Positions 1-8,863 of a DNA stretch of 64,000 nucleotides are shown piece by piece; the first letter of the stretch is position 1; each line of letters begins with the position of its first letter. The stretch lies in NCBI RefSeq assembly GCF_050908235.1, contig NZ_CP194340.1; one strand, 5' to 3'. A program made the position numbers and the translations under genes. The notes under the pieces were generated by a model. It was not told the origin of the DNA. It did no database searches and saw nothing but the letters and a program-made list of their open reading frames with translations. Source of the DNA: Pseudoramibacter alactolyticus (GTDB lineage Bacteria; Bacillota; Clostridia; Eubacteriales; Eubacteriaceae).

Positions 1-1599
1 ATAATCCGCGATAATTCTGTCAATCGCCTCGCGGTCCACCTCGAGCTGTTCCGCCGTCAGGCCGTTTTCTTTCAGAATTTTGGGCAGCAAATGTTCTTCC
101 GCGATATGACGCTTCTCGTTGTTGGTATAAGATGAAAGCTCGATCATCTCGGCGCGGTCCAAAAGCGCTCCGGGAATCCGGCCTGCGTCGTTGGCCGTCG
201 CGATAAAGAACACGTTAGACAAGTCGTAGGGCACTTCCAGATAGTGATCCGAGAAGGTATTGTTCTGTTCCGGATCGAGCACTTCGAGCAATGCCGCCGA
301 TGGATCCCCTTGAATCGAGGCGCCCAGCTTGTCGATCTCATCCAGCACAAACACCGGATTCATCGTGCCCGCGTCGCGAATGCCCTTCACAATGCGCCCC
401 GGCAGCGCGCCGATATAAGTTCGGCGATGGCCGCGGATCTCAGATTCGTCCCGCACGCCGCCCAAACTCGCGCGCACATATTGCCGGCCCAGGGCTTCGG
501 CGATGGATTTTCCCAGGCTCGTCTTGCCGGTGCCTGGAGGGCCCACCAAAAGCAGGATGGTCCCCTGACGGTCCTGCTTCATTTCCATCACGGCCAGATG
601 CTCGATGATGCGGTCTTTCACATCCTCAATCCCATAGTGGTTGGCGTCTAAAATTTTACGCGCTTCTTCGATATCGATATGGGTGGCTTCGCAGGTCCAC
701 GGCATCTCGAGCAGCAAGTCCAGATAATTCATGATGATCGCCACTTCGGAAGAGCCCTGAGGCGTGTTGTCTAACTTTTTCAGCTCCTTCAGCGCGACCT
801 TGCGCACGGCCTCGGGCATATCGGAATCCTCGATGCGCCGGCGATAATCATCGCTGTCGTCAACGTCGTCTTCCCCCAATTCCGCCTCGATATTTTTGAG
901 CTGCTCCCGCAGCATGGCTTCCCGATAATTTTTATCTTTTTCCCGGGCGTATTTCTTGCTGATCTCCAGTTTCAGGTGCACCGAATCTTTTTCTTTAATC
1001 AGAAAATCGATGAATTTCAATGCGCGCTTCTTCTGGGAATTGATTTCGAGCAGCGCCTGTTTTTCCACGATGGACAAATTCATCATCGGCACCACATAGC
1101 CCATCAGCTGCTCCACGGAGGTCAGTGTCATCATCACCTTCAGAAAATAGTCGGCACCTTTAAAGTTCGCCGCCAGCTGCTCCACCAGCGACTTAATATA
1201 GGCCGTCATTTCCGCATTATCCGCTTCGCTCAGGTCTTCCCAGTCGGGATGCTCGGCGTATTCTGCCGTCAGCTGCTCATCGGTGTTGTCGATATGAATG
1301 ATGTCCACCCGCCGCAGGGTAAACACGTCGATCACAAAGCCGTTGCTGGCTTCTTCGATGCGGTCAAAGCGCAGCAAAACGCCGATGCGGTAAAAGGAGG
1401 CGTCGTTCATATCGTCCAGCGCCACATCTTCTTTTGTGGAAACGCCCACCGCCAGGGAGTTGGCTTCGCCGATATATTTTTGAATATTTCTGCCGACGGT
1501 TTCCGTCACGTAAATGCGATTTTTGATGCCCGGAAAGATCACCGTCTCCGTGATGGGGATCACCGGTGCGATCAGCGGAAGTTGATTGTCTAATGCCAT
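1..1599 (-). CDS. lon: ATP-dependent protease Lon, partial (C-terminal end outside window)
   Basis: Lon is a cytoplasmic ATP-driven serine protease that degrades damaged and regulatory proteins. The visible 533 codons hold the N-terminal substrate-binding domain (begins MALDNQLPLIAPV), a charged coiled region and most of the AAA+ module, with Walker A GPPGTGKTSLGKS, Walker B VFVLDEIDKL and the arginine-rich RGHRRTYIGALPGR segment typical of Lon. The protease domain with the Ser-Lys dyad lies beyond position 1. The ATG at 1599 is preceded by a GGAGG site (1605-1609). Its A is the last base of the TAA stop of the upstream MarR gene, so translation of the two is probably coupled. Identification is firm; completeness cannot be judged. 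Confidence 0.95.
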   Translation of the reverse strand, partial: MALDNQLPLIAPVIPITETVIFPGIKNRIYVTETVGRNIQKYIGEANSLAVGVSTKEDVALDDMNDASFYRIGVLLRFDRIEEASNGFVIDVFTLRRVDIIHIDNTDEQLTAEYAEHPDWEDLSEADNAEMTAYIKSLVEQLAANFKGADYFLKVMMTLTSVEQLMGYVVPMMNLSIVEKQALLEINSQKKRALKFIDFLIKEKDSVHLKLEISKKYAREKDKNYREAMLREQLKNIEAELGEDDVDDSDDYRRRIEDSDMPEAVRKVALKELKKLDNTPQGSSEVAIIMNYLDLLLEMPWTCEATHIDIEEARKILDANHYGIEDVKDRIIEHLAVMEMKQDRQGTILLLVGPPGTGKTSLGKSIAEALGRQYVRASLGGVRDESEIRGHRRTYIGALPGRIVKGIRDAGTMNPVFVLDEIDKLGASIQGDPSAALLEVLDPEQNNTFSDHYLEVPYDLSNVFFIATANDAGRIPGALLDRAEMIELSSYTNNEKRHIAEEHLLPKILKENGLTAEQLEVDREAIDRIIADY

Positions 1600-2036
1600 T
1601 ATTGCCTCCTGTCGTCGCTGACAATTTTGTGAATCAATGTAATCAGCGTTTCAATTTCTATTTCGTTTAATTGCGATTCAATCTGCTCGACGAGCTGCAT
1701 CTGTGCCCGCAACTTCATCCGAGCAATCGTTTTGCCTTTGTCTGTGAGCCGGATATAATAAACGCGGCGATCTTCGCGGGATTTTTCTTTTACCACACAG
1801 CCACTGTCCATCAGCTTGCCGATGAGCTCCGTGACGGTCGGTTTGGACAACCCAAAGCGCACGGCCAAATCACTGAAGGTGACGTTTTTATTTGTGTCCA
1901 GCACCCGCAGGCAGGCCATCTGCCGCGCCGTCAACGCATCTTCACAGCAGCGTGCCTTGACATGCTCGCTGCAGGCGTCACCGAGTTCGGCAATCTGCAC
2001 CGTCGCTTCAATTAGCCTCTGTCTGTTGCAGGTCAT
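1599..2036 (-). CDS. MarR family transcriptional regulator
   Basis: A 145-residue winged-helix regulator of the MarR family. The central part has the helix-turn-helix (VTFSDLAVRFGLSKPTVTEL) followed by the wing with the family D-x-R signature (EKSREDRRVYYIRLTDKG). The N-terminus has three cysteines (MTCNRQ, then GDACSEHVKARCCEDA), which could sense redox or metals, but this is speculative. I chose the ATG at 2036, because GGAG sits 6 bases upstream; an in-frame ATG at 2048 has no ribosome site. The stop overlaps the lon start by one base, so the regulator probably controls itself and lon. A TTAG...CTAA palindrome lies directly downstream of its promoter. The ligand is unknown. Confidence 0.9.
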   Translation of the reverse strand: MTCNRQRLIEATVQIAELGDACSEHVKARCCEDALTARQMACLRVLDTNKNVTFSDLAVRFGLSKPTVTELIGKLMDSGCVVKEKSREDRRVYYIRLTDKGKTIARMKLRAQMQLVEQIESQLNEIEIETLITLIHKIVSDDRRQ

Positions 2037-2051
2037 AAAGCACTCCATTAA

Positions 2052-2108
2052 TTAGTTTGGTTTTACCTAATTTTTTAAAAGTATACCCTCTCTCCCCAAG
2101 GATGTCAA
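2052..2108 (-). promoter_or_regulatory. Promoter of marR-lon with candidate MarR operator
   Basis: Minus strand: -35 TTGACA (2103-2108), 17-base spacer, -10 TATACT (2080-2085), a near-consensus sigma-A promoter. Just downstream of the expected start lies TTAG-N11-CTAA (2052-2070), an imperfect palindrome of the type bound by MarR proteins. Binding here would block early transcription; this is inference from position and symmetry. Confidence 0.75.
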
Positions 2109-2203
2109 GCAAGGACGGGTGTTTTTTACTGACCCTCGTGTTCTTTCGACAACACATTTCTCAAAATAAAGCTTTCTTTTTGCAAGTCAAAATCAATCGC
2201 ACG

Positions 2204-2231
2204 AAAAAGCCGACCTCCAAAGAGATCGGCT
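2204..2231 (-). terminator. Rho-independent terminator of pckA
   Basis: On the minus strand, arms AGCCGATCTC and GAGGTCGGCT (one T-G pair) close a 4-base loop and are followed by a run of T. It lies 18 bases after the pckA stop. Confidence 0.85.
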
Positions 2232-2248
2232 GAAAATTCTGTGACTGT

Positions 2249-3826
2249 TTACTTGCCTATCGGGCCGGCTGCGATAATCGCTTCCGACATATGGGTGTAT
2301 TTCTTGAAATTTTCGACGAAGTGCTGTGCCAAATCTTTAGCCGTTTTGTCATAGGCATCTTTATCGGCCCAGGTGTTGCGGGGCATCATCACATCGTCCG
2401 GCACGCCGGGGCAACTCACCGGTACTTCGACATTAAAAATATCATCGTGGACCATCGGCATATCTTCGAGCAGACCAGCCGTCGCCGCGGACACAATCGC
2501 CCGGGTATATTTCAGCTTGATGCGGCTGCCGACACCGTAAGGCCCCCCGGACCAGCCCGTATTTACTAGATAAACGTTACAATTGTACTGGTCGATGCGC
2601 TGGCCAAGCAGCTCCGCATAGCGGGAAGCCGGCAGCGGCAGGAAAGGTTCGCCAAAGCAGGTGCTGAAGGTGGTCGTCGGTTCGGTGATGCCGCGTTCCG
2701 TTCCGGCAAGCTTGCTGGTGTAGCCGGAAACAAAATGATACATCGCCTGATATTTATTGAGCTTGGCAACCGGCGGCAGCACCCCAAAGGCATCTGCCGT
2801 CAAAAAGATCACCGTGCTCGGATGTCCCCCGACGCTGGGAATCACCGCATTGGGAATGTAGTCCAGCTGATAGCCGACGCGGGTGTTTTCCGTGTAACGG
2901 CTGTCCGCATAATCCGGCACCCCGTTTTCGTCAAGAACGACATTTTCGACCACCGACCCGAATTTGATCGCCCGGTAAATTTCCGGCTCTCTTTCTTCGG
3001 TCAAATCGATGCACTTGGCAAAGCAGCCGCCTTCGAAATTGAAGATCCCGTTATCGCTCCAGCCATGTTCGTCATCGCCGATGAGACCGCGGGAAGGATC
3101 CGCTGAAAGGGTGGTCTTGCCGGTGCCGGACAAACCGAAAAACAGCGCCGTCTTGCCATCGTCATCCACGTTGGCCGAACAATGCATGGTAAACACATCG
3201 CGCTGCGGCAGCAAAAAATTCATCACCGAGAAAATCGATTTTTTAATTTCACCACAGTAACGGGAGCCGGCGATGAGCACCACTTTTTTCTTGAAACTCA
3301 AAATAATGCAGGCTTCGCTGTTGGTGCCGTCCACGGCCGGATCACACTGATAGCCCGGCATGGCAATCACGGTGAACTGCGGATCAATCGCCTGAGCCTC
3401 GGCGTCGTCTGCCGGATCGATGAAAAGGTCACGGGCAAATAAATTCTGGCTGGCATATTCATTGATCACGCGGATCGGCAGCTGATAATCCTTGTCGGCT
3501 CCGGCATAACCGTCAAACACATAAAGTTCGTCTCTTTGGCCGACATATGCGATCATCTTCTGATAAAGCGCTTCAAATTTGGCTTCGTCAAAAGGCATGT
3601 TGGTATTGCCCCAGGCCACTTTATCGTGACTGATCTCGTCGTCAACGATGAAACGATCTTTGGGAGAACGGCCGGTGTATTTCCCCGTGTTCACCACAAT
3701 GGCGCCCGTATTTGAAAGCACGCCTTCGCCTCTTTCAAGGGCCTTCGCCGTAAGTGTCGGTGCTTCTGCATTGGCTAACGCTTTTTTTCCGTTAAGTCCC
3801 AGATACGACAGATCCAATTCGTACAT
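2249..3826 (-). CDS. pckA: Phosphoenolpyruvate carboxykinase (ATP)
   Basis: Catalyses oxaloacetate + ATP to phosphoenolpyruvate + CO2 + ADP in the cytoplasm; in fermenters it may also run towards oxaloacetate. The 525-residue length is normal for the ATP-type enzyme. Visible motifs: Arg of TGRSPKDRF (51-59), YCGEIKKS (190-197), MHCSAN (214-219), the P-loop GLSGTGKTT (231-239) and the metal-binding DDEHGW (251-256). The ATG at 3826 follows AAGGAGA. It is a single-gene unit with its own promoter about 180 bases upstream and a terminator right after the stop. The leader is AT-rich and contains short palindromes that may be regulatory. Confidence 0.97.
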   Translation of the reverse strand: MYELDLSYLGLNGKKALANAEAPTLTAKALERGEGVLSNTGAIVVNTGKYTGRSPKDRFIVDDEISHDKVAWGNTNMPFDEAKFEALYQKMIAYVGQRDELYVFDGYAGADKDYQLPIRVINEYASQNLFARDLFIDPADDAEAQAIDPQFTVIAMPGYQCDPAVDGTNSEACIILSFKKKVVLIAGSRYCGEIKKSIFSVMNFLLPQRDVFTMHCSANVDDDGKTALFFGLSGTGKTTLSADPSRGLIGDDEHGWSDNGIFNFEGGCFAKCIDLTEEREPEIYRAIKFGSVVENVVLDENGVPDYADSRYTENTRVGYQLDYIPNAVIPSVGGHPSTVIFLTADAFGVLPPVAKLNKYQAMYHFVSGYTSKLAGTERGITEPTTTFSTCFGEPFLPLPASRYAELLGQRIDQYNCNVYLVNTGWSGGPYGVGSRIKLKYTRAIVSAATAGLLEDMPMVHDDIFNVEVPVSCPGVPDDVMMPRNTWADKDAYDKTAKDLAQHFVENFKKYTHMSEAIIAAGPIGK

Positions 3827-4015
3827 GTGTTTTCTCCTTTTGCCTCATTTTGAAAACCTTTTAATTCAGTTTTGTGATGTTCTGCATCATTATTCATTCT
3901 TCTTCATGCGCAAAACCCATCATTTTCATGTTTTTTCAAATATTTGCTTTGCTATTCGATTATTTTATCGGATAATGCGGCTAAACAGATGAAAATTTTC
4001 AAAATGTATACAAAA

Positions 4016-4044
4016 ATTATACCCGAAGATGACTAATAATGCAA
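4016..4044 (-). promoter_or_regulatory. Promoter of pckA
   Basis: Minus strand -35 TTGCAT (4039-4044), 17-base spacer, -10 TATAAT (4016-4021). It gives a leader of about 180 bases that includes the palindromes TGTATACA and GAAAATTTTC close to the start site. No known riboswitch was recognised in the leader. Confidence 0.7.
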
Positions 4045-4095
4045 CGATTTACCCGTCATTCCCGGTAAAATTTTATCAATCTTTTGAGAAAACCA

Positions 4096-4779
4096 TTACC
4101 CTTTCCAATCCTCTGACGCCAATTTTTCCGAGAGCTGTGTCAACTTTTTCTTTTGATGCGCGTAATCCGGACAGTAGCGATGCACCATCTCCCAAAATGC
4201 CTGGGAATGGTTCATATGACTCAGATGGCAAAGCTCATGAATCACTACGGCGTCAATGGCCTCGCCATCGGCCATAATGAGTTTCCATGAAAAGTTAAGC
4301 CGCCCCTTTGATGAGCAGGAACCCCATCGCGTCGATGCGCCGTTGATGCGCACCTGCACCGGATGGTTGCCGATCACCATTTCAAACCAAGCCACCCGCT
4401 GACGGATCACCTCTTCGGCGAAGGTTCGGTACACGCCGACAATCCCCCGTTTGAGCGTCGCCTCGTCACAGCCGGTCGGCACCGTAACAAGGTTATCCCG
4501 GGGGTTGACGGCTCGCCGCAGCGCAAAAGTCCCGTCCGGCACTGCCAACACGGGAATCGATACCCCCAAAAGCCGCAGCCACATATGATCGGTCACCCGG
4601 AATTGCGTTTTTTGCAGCTGTGCCTTTTGCCGGGTCTGAATCCAAGCGCTCTTCTTGCGAATAAAACGGTCGATTTCGGAAACGGGCATGTCCAGTGGCG
4701 CCCGCGCTTCCAGACTGCCGTCTTCAATCACTTTGAGCGCAAGCGTTTTACGTCGCGAGCGTATTAAATGATAATCCAC
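4096..4779 (-). CDS. YgjP-type zinc metallohydrolase (DUF45)
   Basis: A small cytoplasmic protein of the YgjP/M48-like family (DUF45), whose members carry a gluzincin-type zinc site; the substrate is unknown. The signature is HELCHLSHMNHSQAFW near the C-terminus, with the HExxH zinc motif and a third histidine, preceded by the typical TRWGSCSSKGRLNFSW. I prefer the GTG start at 4779 because a GGGGG ribosome site lies 6 bases upstream and homologues begin near YHLIRSRRKTLALKV; an ATG at 4818 has no such site. Transcribed alone. A weak extended -10 (TGTGGTAAAAT) lies just upstream. Confidence 0.85.
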   Translation of the reverse strand: MDYHLIRSRRKTLALKVIEDGSLEARAPLDMPVSEIDRFIRKKSAWIQTRQKAQLQKTQFRVTDHMWLRLLGVSIPVLAVPDGTFALRRAVNPRDNLVTVPTGCDEATLKRGIVGVYRTFAEEVIRQRVAWFEMVIGNHPVQVRINGASTRWGSCSSKGRLNFSWKLIMADGEAIDAVVIHELCHLSHMNHSQAFWEMVHRYCPDYAHQKKKLTQLSEKLASEDWKG

Positions 4780-4883
4780 GATGGTCCCCCTTTCTGTGCC
4801 GTCGTTCGGCCGACGCATTTTCGACTATTTTACCACAACTGCGCCTTTCTTCCGGGAAATTTTTGCAATCCGAACTGCATTGC

Positions 4884-4912
4884 TTGTCGATAACGTCCAT
4901 TTTTGTTATACT
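4884..4912 (+). promoter_or_regulatory. Promoter of coaBC
   Basis: Plus strand -35 TTGTCG (4884-4889), 17-base spacer, -10 TATACT (4907-4912). It lies 48 bases before the coaBC ATG. Confidence 0.7.
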
Positions 4913-4959
4913 TCAACCAATTCACGCTGTTACGCAGCCGGATCACAAGAAAGGCACCT

Positions 4960-6152
4960 ATGAATTTAGAAAACAAAACGGTGATTCTGGGCATTTCAGC
5001 CAGCATCGCCGCCTATAAAATGGCCGACGTCGCCTCGGCGCTGGCCAAGCAGCATTGCGCTGTGCACACGATCATGACGCCCAACGCCACAGAAATCATC
5101 ACCCCGCTGACCTTTGCCACCCTCACCGGACACAATTGCATCACCGATACCTTCGACAAAACCGTCAACTACAACGTGGCTCACGTGTCCCTCGCCAAAC
5201 AGGCCGATGTGCTGCTGATCGCGCCGGCCACGGCCAACGTCATCGCCAAACTGGCCCACGGCCTGGCCGACGACATGCTCACCACCACGGCCCTGGCCTG
5301 CACCTGCCCCAAACTCATCGCGCCGGCGATGAACACCGCGATGTACACCAACCCGGTCGTGCAGCGCAATCTTGAACAGCTGCGCCGGGACGGCTGGACG
5401 GTGATTGATCCGGATTCCGGCGTTCTGGCCTGCAAAGACGTCGGCGCCGGCAAATTGCCCCGGCCCGAAACCCTGCTGGATTTCATTTATCCCCATATCG
5501 CCTGCCCCCGGGACCTGGCCGGCAAAAAAATCCTGATCACCGCGGGGCCAACCTGTGAAGCCATCGATCCGGTGCGCTACATCTCCAACCATTCCAGCGG
5601 AAAAATGGGTTACGCCCTGGCCCGGGCAGCCATGCTTCGCGGGGCCGAGGTCACCCTCGTCTCCGGCCCGACCCATCTCCCAGCGGTTCCCTTTGTCGAC
5701 ACCGTTCCCGTCATTTCCGCCGAGGAAATGTACGGCGCCGTCGTCTCCCGTTTCCCGGCGCAGGACATCGTCATCAAAGCGGCGGCCGTCGCCGACTACA
5801 CGCCCGCCCAAACAGCGGCCGATAAAATCAAAAAAAGGACGGCGATCTCGCCATCCCCTTAAAGCGCACCCATGATATCATCGGCACCCTCGGCGCCCAA
5901 AAAAAGCCCGGCCAGTTTATCTGCGGTTTCTCGATGGAAACCCGGGATCTCGTTGCCAACAGCCGTAAAAAACTGGCCAAAAAAAATCTGGACATGATCG
6001 TCGCCAACAACCTGCGGGTCAAAGGCGCAGGCTTCAGCGGCAACACCAATGTGGTCACCCTGATCACCCGGGATCAGGAAGAAGCGCTGCCGCTGATGTC
6101 CAAGAACGAAGTGGCCCATGCGATTTTATCTTTCATTTTAAAGCGAGGCTGA
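4960..6152 (+). CDS. coaBC: Phosphopantothenoylcysteine decarboxylase / phosphopantothenate-cysteine ligase (CoaBC), frameshifted
   Basis: Bifunctional coenzyme A biosynthesis enzyme: CoaB joins phosphopantothenate to cysteine, CoaC (FMN-dependent) decarboxylates the product. The CoaC half shows GISASIAAYK, the catalytic His region NVAHVSLAKQADV and the APAMNTAMY clamp; the CoaB half starts near KKILITAGPT and has the SSGKMGYALA motif. The frame breaks at a run of 7 A (5830-5836): as written, translation stops at 5862, while the correct C-terminus (KKPGQFICGFSMETRD to ILKRG) continues in the -1 frame to 6152. An eighth A would restore an intact enzyme of about 397 residues. As this is normally an essential single gene, a sequencing error or slippage is more likely than true loss. 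Start ATG at 4960 after AGAAAGG. Confidence 0.9.
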
Positions 6153-6165
6153 TGCTGCGAAAAAG

Positions 6166-6198
6166 ATCGCCTGTCATTTTTTGACAGACGATTTTTTT
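6166..6198 (+). terminator. Bidirectional terminator between coaBC and dprA
   Basis: Arms ATCGCCTGTCA (6166-6176) and TGACAGACGAT (6182-6192), one mismatch, followed by seven T. On the minus strand the same hairpin is followed by TTTTT, so it can serve the convergent dprA as well. Confidence 0.85.
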
Positions 6199-6209
6199 AA
6201 TGTTTGATT

Positions 6210-7319
6210 TTATGATCCCGCCAAAAGCGTGATCTGCCCGTAATCCACCGCAACGGCCCCTTTGAGTTCCAGCATCATCAACAGCGCATTGATCTGCTGA
6301 ATGGGCTCCCCGCTCACCTGCACCAGAGCGTCCACCGTCAGAATTCCTTTTTGCAGCCAGTGATACAAAGCCGCTTCCTCCGCCGACAATGTCACAGCCG
6401 GCGCTTCGGCATCAACCGACGGTGTTTTGACTGCCGGCTGCAGCGGACCATAGTCCTCCAGCACATCGCCGGGTTCCGTCACAACCTTCGCCCCGTCTTT
6501 GAGCAATTGATTGCCGCCGACACTTTGCCGACGGTGGATATCCTGGGGAACCGCGTACACGTTTTTGCCCTGCTCCAGCCCGTGGGACGCCGTGATCAAG
6601 GCGCCGCTTTTTTCCCGGGCCTCCACCACCAAAATGCCGTCGCTCAAGCCGCTGATAATGCGGTTGCGCTGGGGAAAATGCCCTTTAAGCGGCGGCTCAT
6701 CCAGAAAATACTCCGAGACCAAAAGCCCTTCGGCCGCCACTCGGTCGTAAAGCGCTCGGTTGCTCGCCGGGTAGCAGCGGTCGATGCCCGTGCCCAGCAC
6801 GGCGATGGTCGAACCGATCCCCGAAAGCGCGCCCTCGGCACTGGCGGCGTCGATGCCGTCAGCCAGCCCCGAAACCACGGTGATGCCGGCTTCCGAAAAG
6901 GCATGGGCAAAATCCCGGGCCGTACGCTCGGCCCCCGGGGTCGCATTGCGCGACCCCACCATGGCGAGCGTCGCTTCGCTTGTCAAAAACGCCTCATTGC
7001 CCATCGCGAAAAATCCCACCGGCGGATCGTAAATCTGCCGCAGCCGCTCGGGATATCGCGGATCCTCCCGACTGATATAGACGATGCCGCGGCGCATCAT
7101 CAATGTCCGGGCCTTTTCTGCCGGCGCCAAATCCCGCCGGCCTGTGATTTTCTCGATATCCTTGGCCCGCAGCATGCCCGTCGCCCGAAGCTCCGCCGCA
7201 TCCGCGTGATAAATGCGCTCCGGCGATGCCAGCACCGCCAGCAGGCTGTTCTTCTTTTTGTTGGACAAATCGGTGATGCTTGCCAGCCACAAATCGTATA
7301 AGTGTGTATGTTCTGTCAT
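6210..7319 (-). CDS. dprA: DNA-processing protein DprA
   Basis: DprA (Smf) binds incoming single-stranded DNA during natural transformation and loads RecA. The 369-residue protein has a SAM/HhH-like N-terminus, the Rossmann-fold domain with FAMGNEAFL, MVGSRNATPGAE, VSGLADGIDAASAEGAL and AVPQDI segments, and a C-terminal winged helix (ILTVDALVQVSGEPIQQINALLMMLELKG). The ATG at 7319 lies 9 bases after the comM stop, with its GGAGG site overlapping the comM end, so the two are co-transcribed. comEA elsewhere in the window also fits a competence system. Confidence 0.95.
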   Translation of the reverse strand: MTEHTHLYDLWLASITDLSNKKKNSLLAVLASPERIYHADAAELRATGMLRAKDIEKITGRRDLAPAEKARTLMMRRGIVYISREDPRYPERLRQIYDPPVGFFAMGNEAFLTSEATLAMVGSRNATPGAERTARDFAHAFSEAGITVVSGLADGIDAASAEGALSGIGSTIAVLGTGIDRCYPASNRALYDRVAAEGLLVSEYFLDEPPLKGHFPQRNRIISGLSDGILVVEAREKSGALITASHGLEQGKNVYAVPQDIHRRQSVGGNQLLKDGAKVVTEPGDVLEDYGPLQPAVKTPSVDAEAPAVTLSAEEAALYHWLQKGILTVDALVQVSGEPIQQINALLMMLELKGAVAVDYGQITLLAGS

Positions 7320-7328
7320 CGCGCCCTC

Positions 7329-8843
7329 CTATTGCGCCGGGCGGTAAGCCACCGCCTCGGACAAATGGAGCAGACCGATGGTCTCAGCCCCGTCGAGATC
7401 GGCAATGGTGCGCGCAAGTTTTAAAATTCGGTGATAGCCCCGGCCCGAAAGCTTCAGCTTGCGATAGGTCATCTCCATAAAGCCGCGCCCCCGGGCATCC
7501 AATCCGCAATAGCGCTCGATGTGCCGCGGCTCCAGCTGCGCATTAAAATAAAGCCCCGGCTCATCGGCAAAACGCGCGTTTTGAATGACCCGGGCGCGAT
7601 TGACCCGCTCGCGGATCGCTGCCGAAGGCTCCCCCCGTTCCCGGCTGGCCAATTCTTTGATATCCGCCGCCGGCACCTCCACACGGATGTCCATGCGGTC
7701 GAGCATCGGTCCGGAAATCCGTCCCTGATACTTGCGGATCTCGTTGGCCGTGCAGCGGCAATTATGGGTCGGATCGCCGTAGTAACCGCAGGGGCAGGGG
7801 TTCATACTGGCGATAAGCATGAAAGATGCCGGATAGGTCAATGTGGCGTTCACTCGGGAAATCGTCACCCGGTGGTCCTCGATGGGCTGGCGCAGCACTT
7901 CCAATGCGCTTTTCTGAAATTCGGGCAGCTCGTCCAGAAAGAGCACGCCCAGATGGGCCAGGGAGACCTCTCCCGGCTTGGGAATTTTGCCGCCGCCGAT
8001 GAGCGAAACGTTCGATATGGTGTGATGAGGCGCGCGAAAGGGCCGTTCTGTCATGATATTGTCCGTCAGCAGACCGGAGATCGAATAAATTTTGGTGATT
8101 TCCAGGGCTTCATCCAGGGTCAAATCCGGCAGAATCGACGGAAAGGCCTTGGCCAGCATGCTCTTGCCCGATCCCGGCGGCCCGGACATCAGCACGTTGT
8201 GGGCCCCTGCCGCGGCGATTTCCAGCGCGCGCTTGGCATTGTCCTGCCCTTTAATCTCCGAAAAATCGATATATCCCCGGGGCCGGTCCGGGCGCAGCAA
8301 AGTTTCCGGCGCGATGGCAAAGGGCGCGATCGGGGCTTCGCCCGTCAAATGGGCAACCACCTCCGCGATGTTGTTCGCCGGCAAAATGGTCATCCCGTCC
8401 ACCACGGCCCCCTCAGTTTTATTGCGCGCCGGCAGGATCACCTGTTTTACACCGTGAGCCTTGGCTGCCAGCACCATCGGCAGCACCCCGTTGACGGGTT
8501 TGATGTCGCCATTAAGCGACAATTCTCCAAACACGACGCTGTCGTCCAAGTCCGCACGCACCTGCTCCGACGCGACCAAAAGCCCTAACGCGATCGGCAG
8601 ATCGTAGGCCGGACCTTCTTTTCGCAGATCGGCCGGTGCCAGATTCACGGTGATGCGCTTCAGCGGATAGCGCAGCCCGGAATTTTTGAGCGCCGAGAAC
8701 ACGCGCTCCTTGGATTCCTTGATGCCGGCATCCGGCAGTCCCACCACCGCGTATCCCGGCAGCCCGTTGTTGATGTCGACTTCCACCGTCACCAAAATAC
8801 CTTCCACGCCTAAAAGGCCGCAGCTTTTAATTTGCGCCAGCAT
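7329..8843 (-). CDS. comM: ComM/YifB family Mg-chelatase-like AAA ATPase
   Basis: ComM is a hexameric helicase that promotes branch migration during integration of transforming DNA. The sequence has the N-terminal Lon-S16-like ChlI domain, AAA+ Walker A GPPGSGKSMLAKAF, Walker B VLFLDELPEF and the C-terminal Mg-chelatase region with YRKLKLSGRGYHRILKLART. A zinc-like cluster CPCGYYGDPTHNCRC lies in the middle, as in the family. Length 504. The ATG at 8843 follows GGGAGG; an upstream in-frame ATG at 8867 lies inside the preceding gene and has no ribosome site. The gene sits between the PurF-like gene (20-base gap) and dprA. Confidence 0.93.
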   Translation of the reverse strand: MLAQIKSCGLLGVEGILVTVEVDINNGLPGYAVVGLPDAGIKESKERVFSALKNSGLRYPLKRITVNLAPADLRKEGPAYDLPIALGLLVASEQVRADLDDSVVFGELSLNGDIKPVNGVLPMVLAAKAHGVKQVILPARNKTEGAVVDGMTILPANNIAEVVAHLTGEAPIAPFAIAPETLLRPDRPRGYIDFSEIKGQDNAKRALEIAAAGAHNVLMSGPPGSGKSMLAKAFPSILPDLTLDEALEITKIYSISGLLTDNIMTERPFRAPHHTISNVSLIGGGKIPKPGEVSLAHLGVLFLDELPEFQKSALEVLRQPIEDHRVTISRVNATLTYPASFMLIASMNPCPCGYYGDPTHNCRCTANEIRKYQGRISGPMLDRMDIRVEVPAADIKELASRERGEPSAAIRERVNRARVIQNARFADEPGLYFNAQLEPRHIERYCGLDARGRGFMEMTYRKLKLSGRGYHRILKLARTIADLDGAETIGLLHLSEAVAYRPAQ

Positions 8844-8863
8844 ATGTGCCTCCCTCGATCCGA

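Noticed and set aside
144..1593. Open frames on the plus strand opposite lon
   Set aside because: They lack ribosome sites and family features; the opposite strand codes for conserved Lon domains.
7431..8588. Long plus-strand frame (385 codons) opposite comM
   Set aside because: Product is rich in His/Arg/Gly, the typical look of antisense frames in GC-rich codon usage; comM on the other strand is clear.
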